A model generated the notes under the pieces. That model had not been told where the DNA came from, ran no database searches, and saw only the letters and a program-made list of their open reading frames with translations. Positions 9,849-22,233 of a stretch of 24,679 bases of DNA are shown here, one piece after another. The stretch covers positions 17,967 to 42,645 of the forward strand of contig NW_019773824.1 in assembly GCF_001039355.2 (NCBI RefSeq), given 5' to 3'. Each line of letters opens with the position of its first letter. Positions within the stretch are counted from its first letter, which is position 1. This DNA comes from Lingula anatina. Its lineage: Eukaryota > Brachiopoda > Lingulata > Lingulida > Lingulidae. The position numbers were made by a program, and so were the translations under genes.

Positions 9849-10076
9849 CTGCAAAAGACACATTGTCTTACGGTACCTGCTATTTTTGCAGTTAAGCATT
9901 TAATTAATCTCTTTAATTTGACCGACGCTTTTTTTCTTATCAAGATATCATAACAATAACGGACCCAAGGCTGAGACATCGTAAATTCGTCTGCTACGGC
10001 TGCCCAAACACAAAACACTCGATTACTTTGGACGATCTAACTAAAGTTAACATTGTTGAAGCTTTTAATTCCTCAC

Positions 10077-10199
10077 CTTAAATGAGAATATAGAGTGTAT
10101 ATTCGGTTTAGAGAATAGCACAGTAGACGAAAAACCGTGTTTCACGTTCAAACGAAAGAAACAATAAATATTACAAACGTGCGCACGGTCTAATCGTCG
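10077..10199 (-). other. ODAD1-family non-coding exon 1 (5' end approximate)
   Basis: A strong donor, TTTAAG|GTGAGG, lies at 10077/10076 and the next acceptor is at 9849. No ATG occurs on the minus strand between 10199 and 10077, which agrees with translation starting in exon 2. The transcription start is not visible; 10199 is only a guide. Confidence 0.55.
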
Positions 10200-10545
10200 C
10201 ATCAAACATGGCCACATTGTGACGTCATTCTAATTTGAAAACGAGACCAAATTTCGTTTACCAGTATGTGTCCTACTGGTTTACGTATTTCAAATTAGCC
10301 CCCTCATTTCCACAGTTTTTTAAACAGTGCTTCATGTGCTATGAGTATATTTGGATATTTCGCATTCATTGCTGCGTTTTACGGGTACAATTGTAACGGT
10401 TGAATATTATGAGGAGTGAAAATTTGGACCTTCATCTATGCAGCATTTTTAACTTGGACATCACACGTTATTTCATTTTATAGCAGCATTTTGCCAGTTT
10501 AGTTATTCATAACAAACACAGCTATATTCCTCATCTGATGAGACA
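10200..10545 (-). promoter_or_regulatory. Intergenic promoter interval of the ODAD1-family gene
   Basis: Roughly 350 bp between the inferred ODAD1-family 5' end and the PITPNM poly(A) signal. It holds a CRE-like palindrome at 10220-10227 and a short inverted repeat CCAGTA-n7-TACTGG at 10261-10279. I found no clear RFX X-box, which would be expected near a ciliary gene. Confidence 0.5.
10220..10227. promoter_or_regulatory. CRE-like palindrome TGACGTCA
   Basis: A perfect 8-bp CREB/ATF consensus just upstream of the inferred ODAD1-family first exon. The position suits a proximal promoter element; use is inferred. Confidence 0.45.
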
Positions 10546-12692
10546 TTTATTCGTGTTAAATATTGCAAAAAACACTTTCAACAGTGATTCTGAAAACTTG
10601 ACATTGTGATACATGAGTGATCGTCAAACTGGTACAAAGCATGAGCTTCACCTGCAAAATGGGATTTCTACTGAGCATAATGAACACTGTACAGCACCAA
10701 TTTTACACCTATCACATTCATACATATATCACTTTAACAACTGTTTATGATGTAAATTAATGCTTTTCTCATCTGGTGATTAAACCTAGTCATGGTTAAT
10801 TTAAAAGGTGAAATTATTACATATCCATGTATGTACATATACTCTGAACTTTTAAATAGTCAAACAATGTACATTCAAGCAACATGTACAATAACATAAA
10901 ACTACAAAAATAATACCTTATCAATACAATACTTTATTTTTGGTACAGTCTTAAGTGGAAGAGTAAACAGAAATAAGGGAGGGGGATTTCATAGCACACA
11001 AACAGTTAATAACTATTTTTTCAAATGATATATTAATTTTTCCAATTTCTTTGACATTGTCAAAGAAAAAACTGCCAACTTGGAGAAAGATAGAGTTAAC
11101 AATCATATATAAACTGGATACATAGAAAATTGAAGCATTTATATATATATATGATATTCATTAGATAAACATACATACTTTTTGGAAAAAAATACCCAAT
11201 ATTATATGAACAGTTGCCTGAAATTGTAGCCATGATGCTAATCATTAACAAAATGAAATATAATAATTGGAGCTAAAAATAATATTGTAATTTATATGAA
11301 CATTTTTAATTCACATAACTCAGAATATGTAAAAATTCTTTATTATCTATTGTTTTAAAAGAAAACATTCCACTCTTTCAAGTCATGATTGTTAGCACAA
11401 CTGAGAGACAGACTAAAAGATGGATCAAAAGTAACTTCCACCAGAGCAATACTGACCAAAATCCTCAATTAAAATATAAAAAGTCCTATTATTTTCATAA
11501 CTAATTACAATGTGCACATATTAAACATCAAGCAGCAAAATCTGCCAAATGTACAGTACTTCAACTAACTGACATGTAAATTTGATGAAGATCATAAAAC
11601 CTTGATAAGAATAGAAGTATAGAAGGTTAAGACTATTTAAATAAAAAAATATCTTAATCAATAAACTAATTGGACTAGTGTTCTACCATGAAAGATCATT
11701 AAAAATGGGGTGATCAAAAAGTGCACAGAATGATGTGACAGACATAAGGGATGGCTAAAAAACAGCCAAAAGTGCCTGTCCATAAACAGTGCATCCCCCA
11801 TGGATCGCATTTAATCGCCATGTTTTTATAACTATACTATTACCAATGCTAAGAATTAAGTACTAAATTCATGGCAAAATTTATAAATGTAACTTATATC
11901 AATCTTGACCTTTTAGTACAGACCCCTTTCATATCTCTCACTTTTTTTTCACATCCTTAATTTAACAAAAAGAATTTGCTTTTAGCATAAATTAGTGTTT
12001 ACACTGCAAGTATTTTTGAAAGATCCTTATTGATTGTACTGAACAAGTTACTAATAACAACTCAAACTATGCAATGAAATCAATATTACATAAAAAGAAT
12101 ATCATTATTCACTTCTTTACACATTTTCATTATTGAACAGACAAAACAAATTAGTGACGAAACAACCATCGAAAATATACTCTGTAACAACATAACACCG
12201 AGTCCAGAACTTTTTTTAATGTGAGAGTATGTTTCTCAGTTCCTGAATGAAGCATGATTTACTAAAAGCTTTATGTAAAACTCCATGTAAAACTTCTTGG
12301 CTCATCACTTGGTTTGGGCTACAAACAAACATATTTGCTGATTTTCCATGTACAATTCTTATAAATAGTCTCTTTCCTAAAATCATTGTGTCTGTAATCA
12401 ACTTGTCAATCCATCAAAATGGCTGTCTATAATTCCTGCATCTCACAACCATAGTTAAACTTTTATCAATGTTGTGTTCCTTTCGTTCCAGGAGATGACC
12501 TTAACCCACATTCATAAGGTCAGAGTTTTCTCCCTGAAAGTGTGGGTAGGAAAATTTGGTTTTATCCCAAAAGGAAGTCAAACAATCCAACCTCAGAGTT
12601 TTCAACCATCTCAACCACTAAACAGCTGAACTTAATCACCAGTCAGATTCCAATCCCATAGGATGCTAGGTCTTTCTGCAACTCCTCTAAAC
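10530..12692 (-). other. PITPNM 3' untranslated region
   Basis: About 2.1 kb of AT-rich sequence without coding features, from the TAG at 12695-12693 to the AATAAA at 10551-10546 near the next gene. Another AATAAA lies at about 10938-10933, so shorter ends are possible. One Pumilio-type element TGTACATA reads on the minus strand at 10837-10830. The open frames at 12216-12432 are not supported. Confidence 0.55.
10546..10551 (-). promoter_or_regulatory. Candidate poly(A) signal for PITPNM
   Basis: The minus strand reads AATAAA, the last such hexamer before the ODAD1-family promoter interval. Confidence 0.45.
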
Positions 12693-13028
12693 CTAGACCC
12701 CAGTCTCAAAACCTCTATTCTTCCCCCTTGGTGATGCTCCCCTGGCTCGAACTTTACCCACCCCTAGCTGCCCTGCATCCACCACAGTGTTCCCAGACTG
12801 ACTGACCCCTATGGCCGGCATAGTGCTGTCCTCTGGAATCTCTAATGCTGGCTGGTTGGGGAATGATGACATCCTGCGAGCTGCCTGCTTCTTCCCTGAT
12901 GTCTTCATCTGGCCTGGCAACATGAAGCAACTCTTGCGAATAAACATACGTGCATTACCCACTGCAGGGCGAGAAGCTCCGTGTAGGATCAGGTCACTGA
13001 GATGTGCAGCATAACCATCTGCCAGGAT
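12693..13028 (-). CDS. PITPNM: PITPNM last coding exon
   Basis: Acceptor GTATTTCAG|ATCCTG. It encodes [13 protein letters not shown], a basic segment with [15 protein letters not shown] (like RMALRKGSFGLPGQ of vertebrate homologues), and a low-complexity tail ending at TAG 12695-12693. Confidence 0.93.
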   Translation of the reverse strand: MLADGYAAHLSDLILHGASRPAVGNARMFIRKSCFMLPGQMKTSGKKQAARRMSSFPNQPALEIPEDSTMPAIGVSQSGNTVVDAGQLGVGKVRARGASPRGKNRGFETGV

Positions 13029-16000
13029 CTGAAATACCATGGTTAAGTTGAGGATAATTTGATATATTTTTCTAAATATTGATGCTATGAACTGACTATC
13101 ATATTATAGTTAAGAGAAAATGTTTTCTTTTAAAAAAACTAAACAAATAATGTTCTGCCTAAGCCAACATCATAAACAAGCATCATTTTCCCCCCAACTT
13201 TTTTGCAGCTCAGAGATGGCTGCCAAAATAAAATATTTGTGATTGGGGCAACATACCTGGGCCTGTTGGTAATACTTTTTTGCCACTTTGCCAACAATAT
13301 ATATCTGTTCTGGCTTGCAGCCCACTGCCTGATAAACTGCAATGTCTTTACTGGAGCCATATGCTGCATGGATGGAGATCTCTGCCTACACATCAAAACA
13401 TATAAAATAAAATTCTTACTGTATGAATATCTCTGCTTAGGGAGTTAAGGTTCATGTTTGAAACAAATACCGTATGTATCCTTGGACTTGCCATTGTCCA
13501 TCTACATAGATTTTACACAAAATAATTTTTAGCAATATTTTTTCTTCTGATTAAAATTTTTCTCACTGTTATGACATAACTGGAAATGTTCTGTCGAAAT
13601 CTACAGTCAAAACCAATGGGGAAAAACCAACAAGGAATACTTCCCAATCTAATCCCTACCTCACTGACAAGATTTTTTAGATACTGAGTCTTCTGCCTGA
13701 GAGGGTCAGCAGAAAGCCCATCCATGAAGGAGACCATCCCATGGGGGAAGTTGTGCTGTGCTAGCCATGACACCACTCTCTTCTGCTGCATGTCTGGCCT
13801 GGCTGACACATAGATTATCAAGTAGCCTAGATCCTGCCAATGCCTGGAATACCGAGTACAAATATGAAAGGTCCTGGGTGTTATTGCTTTGGATGTGGAT
13901 ATAAAGTTGAATGGCAGAGACAGTTATAATCAAGTGTATTCAATGTAAATTGTTCATCGGGAAGGTACCTTAAGCATTAGCTTAAACTATTATAATAAAG
14001 GAATTTTCATATGTCTTAATGTTGATTAAATAGTTATATCAGTTCCAAACAAGAAAACAAGTTCTCAAACATTTTCCTCTGTGGGTCTTAATGTGCATTT
14101 CAAAGTGCTGTGTACATTACCTGACTACATCTACAGCTCCAGCCCTGACTTTGGGGTCTTTTCCCATGATTGACACACTGGCTGTAAAAGAGCCATCAAT
14201 ACTGAATACTACAGCTTCTGTCTTTGGTGGGAGAACTGCCAGGTAGAAGTCTGCACAAGTATGGTCACCTCTGGAATTACAGTTAAAATAATGAAAATTT
14301 TTCATGCAAAGGAAAGCAATTCAGCAAAATAAAACATAACAGAAAAGTTAATTTCAAACCCATCCATTTTTAACAGGTTTCTAAACAGACCAAGAGGTTT
14401 TTAAGAGAGACTAAAAAAAATTAAGCCAGTTAATTATGAAAACTAAAAGGGAAGAAATACACAAAGAGGTGAAATACATCTCAGGCATTCTTTATACAGC
14501 CTTTAAAAAAGTCTCAATAAGCACAGTGTCACATCAAACACCCCATTTCCATAGATTAGATAGACCTACTTTAGATCGACCTAACTCCCTGGGGGTTCAC
14601 GCTAAATAGCTGTCAGCCGGGCGGACGCGAAAGTTAATTACACCCTTACAGCTTGTAGTAGGCGGGACGGACATTTAAGTCTGATTATCTGAAAGTAATC
14701 TAGTGAGACTCCCCGCGGGGATAGATCGATCTAAAATCTATGGGAATAGAGCCAAACTAACTTACAGGCATGTATAACATGGTGAGTTTATTAGAAGTGA
14801 CATTGTACTTGATGAAACAGTTATGTCACATCTAGTAGACTCACAATGTCATATGTTTCTGTGAGTGCGATAGAACTTGATGAGAATCCATCTTAATATA
14901 TAGAAGGAGAATGCATCAGGCATGCCACTGTATGATGTGGTAGATGTGATTATGTACAGGATGGGACATGGCACACCTACTACACAGGAAGGCAAGAAGA
15001 TCACATACCTGACTACCATTTTAACAGGATACATTCCCTGGCTGAGACGTTTGTCCTCAGGAATTTTAAATGAGACTCTTCCATGGCTGTCTGTTATCTC
15101 AGTGCCAAAGTACAGCCACTCTCCTGAAGGTGGCTGTGTCATCACATGGATGTCAACCTTAACAGACATATTCATATTGTACATAAAACAGACAATAAAT
15201 TAGAAAGTAATACCTTAAGATACAGTTGAATTTATTATCAACTTCTTACACCATCATATGTCCCCTTTTGATTTGATTTGTCAACAAATCTTATGAAATG
15301 TTTTTTTTTTCCAAAATTAGAATAATAATATCAACATAGACAAACTAAAATCTTTGCATAACTCAAATAATTGTTATGGTGCCACTGTGTCCAACTTATC
15401 TGGGGTCTACTATATTTGATCCACTTTACAGAAAAAGTTATATTTCTGAAAAAGTCTGAAGCTGCCTACACATTTATCAATAAGGACAATATACTGCCTA
15501 AATTTAGTATTTATCTGGATCATCTTAAAAACAGAAGAACTCTTATCTTACTTTTTCCCTTGACAATTGTACAATGTCTAAGGGTCCATACATAAACCTC
15601 GCAGCAAGAACCTGAGGCCTATCTTCTTGAACTATAGTGTCATTACCACGGTGATTTGGACCTACATTCTGCAATGGAAAAAATAGCAATCATCAATAAA
15701 TTTAAAAGAAACATGTAACCAGCTCAACAAAATCTTAAAATCACTTAGTATGGAATTCATATGTCCCTTAAAATGACCTCTTCATAACTGTTTTCAGGTA
15801 AAACTTAATAATATTATAATAATAACAATTAATTAATTTCAAGTCTAAAATCCATTTACACTGTTCGAGTGACTTTACACAAAACAAATACTTAAGAACA
15901 CAATGACCAAGATATGTACAAAAAATTTAAAGTAAAACCGAGATTTTAACTCTCACATAAAACCATTTACAATTTTAATTGTAATCTTGAAAGATGATCA

Positions 16001-19000
16001 ATAATAACTTACTCTGACTTTGATAGTAGTTCTCCGGTGTAACCACTTCTCTCTAGGCTGTGGAGGTCTAAATATTGAAGCATCCTTTGTTGTCTCAGAC
16101 GCTGCATACATGTCATCTTGGCGCACAATCTAAGGGAAAAATTTCCTGCATGAATGCAACTTTAAAGGTTGGTAAGAATTTCCTTATGCTCAAAACTTTG
16201 ACAAAATTAAATCAGTTGCACAATTATTTGTTATGAGCTAGCAGGCCCGTAGCCAGGGGGGGTTCGGGGGGTTCAAAAGAACCCCCCTTTTTGCTCTGGG
16301 TAAAATTTGACCTAGGTACATGGGGATTATATGGTAAAAGGTCCACTTTTTCAAAAAAAGAACCCCCCCCCCTTTGAAATTGCTGGCTACGGGCCTGGCC
16401 CAGTTTAAACAGAAAATTGAATGTCACAATATATTCCAGCTGAATCAATGTAATGTAATGTTAATCAATATAATGTAATTTAATATGATAGTTACATCAA
16501 GGTAACATAATTCTGTATTATGCTATAGCTGTACCTGTCTAAGAATAAAAGCCACAACATCTGTGGACTCCCAGTAGCTGGAGTGGAATAAGTGAGGTAG
16601 AGCATTGACAGGGAAACTGTTCAATGCTTCAGGACAGTAGAGAGCATAGTCTAGACGCTTGCTGCCCCACCACTTGCTCACAACTGGAAATATATGAGAA
16701 AAATGTAATATATATAATCATATTTATAGTACCTGATAGTGGAAAGTTTGAGTTTATATCTTAATTAAAGACTCTTGATTGACACTGTATAATTTACCTT
16801 TACTCATGAGGTTATATTAGTTTTATAACAATTATTGTACCAAGCAATGGTTTCTGTTATGGATCTGGGTATCACACTTTAACACACCAATTAAATTATT
16901 TCTGTGCAGGATTTGTTACAGTATTTTGATATAACCAACAGCATTTCATCGCAAAAAGAGATCAGTTCTGTTAAAGCAAAGCACTCCATATTCAAAGCAA
17001 TCAGCAGTAGCTCCACCAGATTCTACATATTCTAAAATACTATAAGCCTCTATACATATTTTGTGTTGTACTTTGAATGTGCTATCAATATAATTGTGAC
17101 TGTTTTAGGTGCATCAGAGTGTTTAAGTGTGTCAAGTGTCACAGGCTTCATGATTTGTAGATCCTTGTGGTATTTGTGTTACACCACAAAGACCAGTATA
17201 GTTTACCTGACGCTATAGAAGAGATGACCGGGTCAGCCTGGCCAGAAAGCTGACTGACCATACTTATGTTGCTTTCACGCCTGTCCATGGGGGCTCCTCT
17301 TGGAGAGCTAACAGTGCCCTCTTGTGCCAAAAACACTGAACTCTGGGTCTGCACTGTCTCCACTACAGTAGAGTGAATGCAGTATAAATGTGTGAAGCAC
17401 CAAGTACTTACAGTTAGAAATTCACTTTTTTTACTTGCCATATATGAATAATTATCAAATACTGGGTTATACTTACAGAATGATTTCATCCAAGATGCAA
17501 GAAATAGGTGGCTATACTGAAAAGCACTAGCCTCTTGCCAGCAAGGCAGATTGTACTTCTAACCCAGAGTACTATATTGCTAGTAAGCCAGATTGAATTT
17601 CTAACCAAGAGTACTATATTTATGCAAGACAGCAGATATCTTCACCACTCAGACATCATTAGTGATTACAACACTACAAAATTGTGAGTCAAAAGGAGCA
17701 CCGTTTGAATTTTACTCCTTTTTTTCCTTTAAACTGTTTCCCCTTATGAAAAAGCAAAGGTGAAACCTGTAATTAGGAAAACGTGCAAAAATATTACTAA
17801 AAGTTTGAAATCAGGGCTTATAGTTAGCAAACAACTTCAAAGCAATGCTTAGTGATCACACGATAGTGATTTTTCCATGCTCACCAACATGAAGAGACTG
17901 TCCATCACCCAGTGGAAATTTGGAATATCGAGATATCTTTACAGGGGGCACCTGTCTAAATCTGTCGTCTAGCAGCGGCTCTAACCTTGCTGCAGATGGA
18001 TCTGATGAATGGAAAAGGTTGTACAGCTGGAGACAGGAAGGCTTCAGAGGAGGAACTGGAATAGAATAATGCAGAAATGATGATATAAACTGTTTTTCAC
18101 TTTCATTTTTCTATATGTGCTTTTGACAAGTTTATATTTTATTATAGTTCACATTCTGCACTTTATCAACCTTTTGAGCTAAATGAGCTTAACATTATTT
18201 TCAAGATTTAAAAACTTTTCTCATTTGCATCAAAAATATCAACTTCACAGTCATATCTTACACACCAGTTTACCCTGTGCATCATATCAGACACATCCAA
18301 AAAAAAACACACCTAACACGCAACACACCTGGTTTACCACCCCACCCACATGCTGTAACAGCTTTATCTTACTGTGTTTCTCATCCCAGCTGTTTATCCG
18401 CCTATATGCAAGTACCAAAGCTAAAGGAGAACCAAACAAGAAGAAATCAGTCACTTCAAATTCTAATTTAAGGTCATTGTTTCCCTCTGTCTGACTGCTC
18501 CCTGTACTGATCCGCCTTGTAGGTGGCAGTGATAAATGTCTCATGACAGGCTTATGCTGCAATGGTTTATCCTCATTACTCGATATACCACGATTGTCAC
18601 TTTGTGCCCGCTTATATGTTGCTCTGGGATCATCGGTAGTTAGGTCAGGGTTACTAGAACTGAGTCTCCTATCGGGTTCTACATTTAATTTCTGTACAGG
18701 TTCGTCATCCCCTTCAGTTAGACTGGAGTGGCTTCCGTGACGACTGTTTGTGCGACTAAGTAGTGATTGTGAAGCATAACATAAAGCATCATAGCCAAAG
18801 ATGCCACCAGAACAGTCTCCTATCATGCACACCTGAAAATAGAAATCAAATTAAATTATACAATTACATAAAATTATATTTAAAAATACCCCATAAAATT
18901 ATGTATGATATTTTATAGATCATTATAATAAATGTATATAACTAATATAGAGGTATGGAGGATAGTTAATTATGGGATCATTATCTTTCTTTGTCATGCA

Positions 19001-22000
19001 GAGGTCCTCACAGACCTCAAGGTCTTTAAATATGCAGTCTGCAAAGTTAGCGACAATTTAAAGCAAATCTTATGGAATACTGGGTGTTGGATCAACAAAA
19101 AACTAGAGGATCAGAGAGGCGATACCGCCTCCTGGTATTGTACCACCAGCTGGAGAAAGTGCATTCGTATGGGAAGGAAAAAGAAGGGGGAGGGGTTGAC
19201 AAGCTGTATGAAATGCAGTAAACAAGGGTTATCATTTTTTATAGATAATTATTATTTTTTTAAATCAGGTGGGGAAAAATAAAAGGTCAAATACAAGGAT
19301 GTAGTACCATTGTGAATGTAGGACTTCCTCTCTAACTGTGATGGAAACAATATTTCAAATTTTGTTTATATTTGGGTTAAGCCGTGCTGCCTTTTAATCT
19401 GTAGTTGACATTGGCCTACACGGGCAACATCGTATATTCTTTAATTTTGTGCTTGTTTGTATCATATATATTAATGAAAATTTAAAAATGGGTTGATGCA
19501 GCTGTTTTGACATTTAAAATAATTAGAATATCAAAACTGGGAGAGAAATTATAGTTAAGGAAATTGAATCCACCAAAAAAGTGAAAAGCTTGTTTGGGTA
19601 GTGCTGAAAAAAAAAGATAAACAACAAAATATAGTTGCCATTTTTAAGAAACTAAAAAGAGTTTGTATGCGATTGAAAAATATCTACAAATAAATTTTAA
19701 AATTTTGGGTATTTTGATATTGAAAAGGACAGTTATACAAATACTATCACATTGATGTTGAAAATGAAAAACAGTTTTTAAAGGATTGAATGTAACGGGT
19801 AACTGATACTAAAACTTCATTGAGCTTAAATGAAATGTGAGAGCAAATACTTCACATGTACAGCTGATCAAATGGGTACTAATGCCAAACTTATCATGCA
19901 TTAAAGCAAGTATATCTATTCATTGTGATAATTAATTTGTTACACTTCATACAAATCGAGTATAGGTGGAGCTTGGATAACCAGAAACACATATTAATTA
20001 ATTGTACTAGTTTCTTCCAGGCCTCATATCACCTCAAGAAATTAACTGAATTAATGACTCTTTCACCCATTAAATAGTTTTAGACTACACCTTTTAAAGA
20101 CTTTTTGATCACAAATTTAACCTACTAATATGACCTACTTTTGTTACAACATCTGTTTGTCTTCCTAGTTTACAATACCATAAGCAGATGATTGCCTCTC
20201 CAACATTTAGAGGTGTCAAAGGGTACACTAGCCTGTTAGATCATATTTACGTACAAAATGTAAGCACTATAGAGACCGGTACACTGTGCACATATTACAG
20301 TGACCATGATCCTGTATACGCTATTATACCTATCAATGCATAGAATATTAAATATGTACATATTTGTAAAAAACAGTGTATATATGTAAGTATTGCTAAT
20401 ATGTATTATACGCAATTTAAAATATATTTCTTCAGAGATGTTAATTTGGATTAAGAGATGTTTTGGTTTTATTTCTATTATATATGAATATTCTAATATG
20501 TAAAATTTCCAATTTACAGTAAGACCCCATTTCCACAGATTTTAGATCGATCTATCCCCATGGGGAGTCTCACTAGATTACTGTCAGCTTAGCTGGCTTA
20601 AATGCCTGTCCTGCCTACTAAAAGCTGTAAGGGAATAATTAAATTCCGTGTGTGGTCTGCTAACTGCAGGGAGTTAGGTCGAACAAGTAAGATCGATCTT
20701 AATCTTTGGGAATGCGCTCTAAGATTGTCAGTATATCACTTCCTATTCAAGTTCAATGGTAACTATGGGTGTATCTCTGCTAGTTTTGATGATATAAGGA
20801 CCGGAAAACTTGCAAAGTGAAGTTCATCATGAAAAGTAGGTCAAAGGTCAATATCAAGGTCACATGGACACCACCTCCAGTATTGTGCTTGACAAGCTGT
20901 ACTTAATGCAAAAAAACAAGACGTCTCTAGTGTTAACAGTTGCACAATTACAGAGTTTTTAGTTTCGGCATCAAATGACTGCTTCTCCGGTGAAAATGCA
21001 CCTATTGACCCCAAACCCATGAAGATGAAGGGAGTCCCTAAATAGTAGCCCTCACTGTAATATGAAAGCTTAGGTCTGTGTAGTTTCTGAAAATTGGCAC
21101 AAACAATTCTTTTTTTGCAGAAAATTCCCATTTTTAGAAAATTTTGGCCTGTTTGACCTTGAAATAAAGGTCAAATGTCAAATCCAAGGGCATATTTGGA
21201 AACTCCATATATGACTTTTTTTCAGACCTCTATAGTAACTTTTTCCATAATTCCTTCAGTTTGGGAGATATTTAGCATCAAATTTTTAAAAATTTTGACA
21301 AGGGTGCATTTCAGTGAGCGCCACACCCAGACCAATGCACCAACTGATACAAAAATACCAGGGGGTTCAAGTTGAGATTATATGTGACCTAAATCCAAGA
21401 GATGGGGACACAGGTCCTTGCGGTCTAGGAGGAGAAGCGGTAACGGTGACTTGTTTCCGGCGCCCGACTGCGGAGCCGGCGGAGCCGCAGGAGCCGGCGG
21501 AGCTGTACGAGACGGGCCGGGACTAAAACCATGAGTACCGCCAGCGTATACGCTGGTGGTACTAATTATGAATTTTCAACATTACTACTCCAACCAAACA
21601 AGCAGAAATTGAGCAGTTGTTTTAAATTCTTTTCCATCAACTAAAGCTTTCATCTTCAGATTAGTATATTTTGATTTGAACAAGTAGTTCTTTTAGGTCT
21701 TCCAGCCTAATGGGCTAGAAAGTAAAAAGTGAAGACTGATATGTTAACTTTCACACGTCCATTATGATATTGTAATGTAATGTAATGTAATGTAATGTAA
21801 TGTAATGTAATGATCAGTGGCACATACCTGTCCATTGAAGCCCTTCCCCTCCTCTGACCTAAGAAAGTCGTTGTAGACCTGGTTGGCTCTAGCAATCACC
21901 TGAATTACTTGGTCCTGGTAATCTGCATTGGACGTAGCAAACAGAGAAATGGCACCAAGGGGAAGATTGTCTGTCAGGTAAGGAGATGTGTCATCATTGC

Positions 22001-22191
22001 TGCGCTGACTGTCATAACCAAATGGGCTTAAGCTGGAAGTAGGAAGGAGATGAAAGTTTTCATTCTTACTTAAATTTTACACCAACAAATAGAAAATGTA
22101 TCAGTGTGCAATTATAGCAAAAATCACTACTACCATATATGATTCTTAAAGAATTAAGCAAGTAGCCACTTCAGTGTATGTATACCTTGCT

Positions 22192-22233
<42 letters not shown>

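Larger units (their letters stand above)
18833..21827 (-). other. Large PITPNM intron (3 kb)
   Basis: A GT-AG intron between FNGQ and VCMIGDC, with no missing coding sequence. It holds a LINE endonuclease fragment, element copy 2, a region with AGGTCA half-sites (20838-20862), a GC-rich block, a 30-bp palindrome and a TGTAA microsatellite. I see nothing in 18833-20130 beyond AT-rich sequence; the frame at 18932-19282 is not recognisable. Confidence 0.85.

Noticed and set aside
10256-10284. Inverted repeat near the ODAD1-family promoter as an RFX X-box
   Set aside because: Arms GTTTACCAGTA and TACTGGTTTAC do not match the X-box half-site GTNRCC with proper spacing.
16224-16448. 74-codon minus-strand protein
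   Set aside because: It is a translation of the hAT-like miniature element and its flanks.
18932-19282. 116-codon plus-strand frame in the large PITPNM intron
   Set aside because: No motif, no partner exons, and intronic on the opposite strand.
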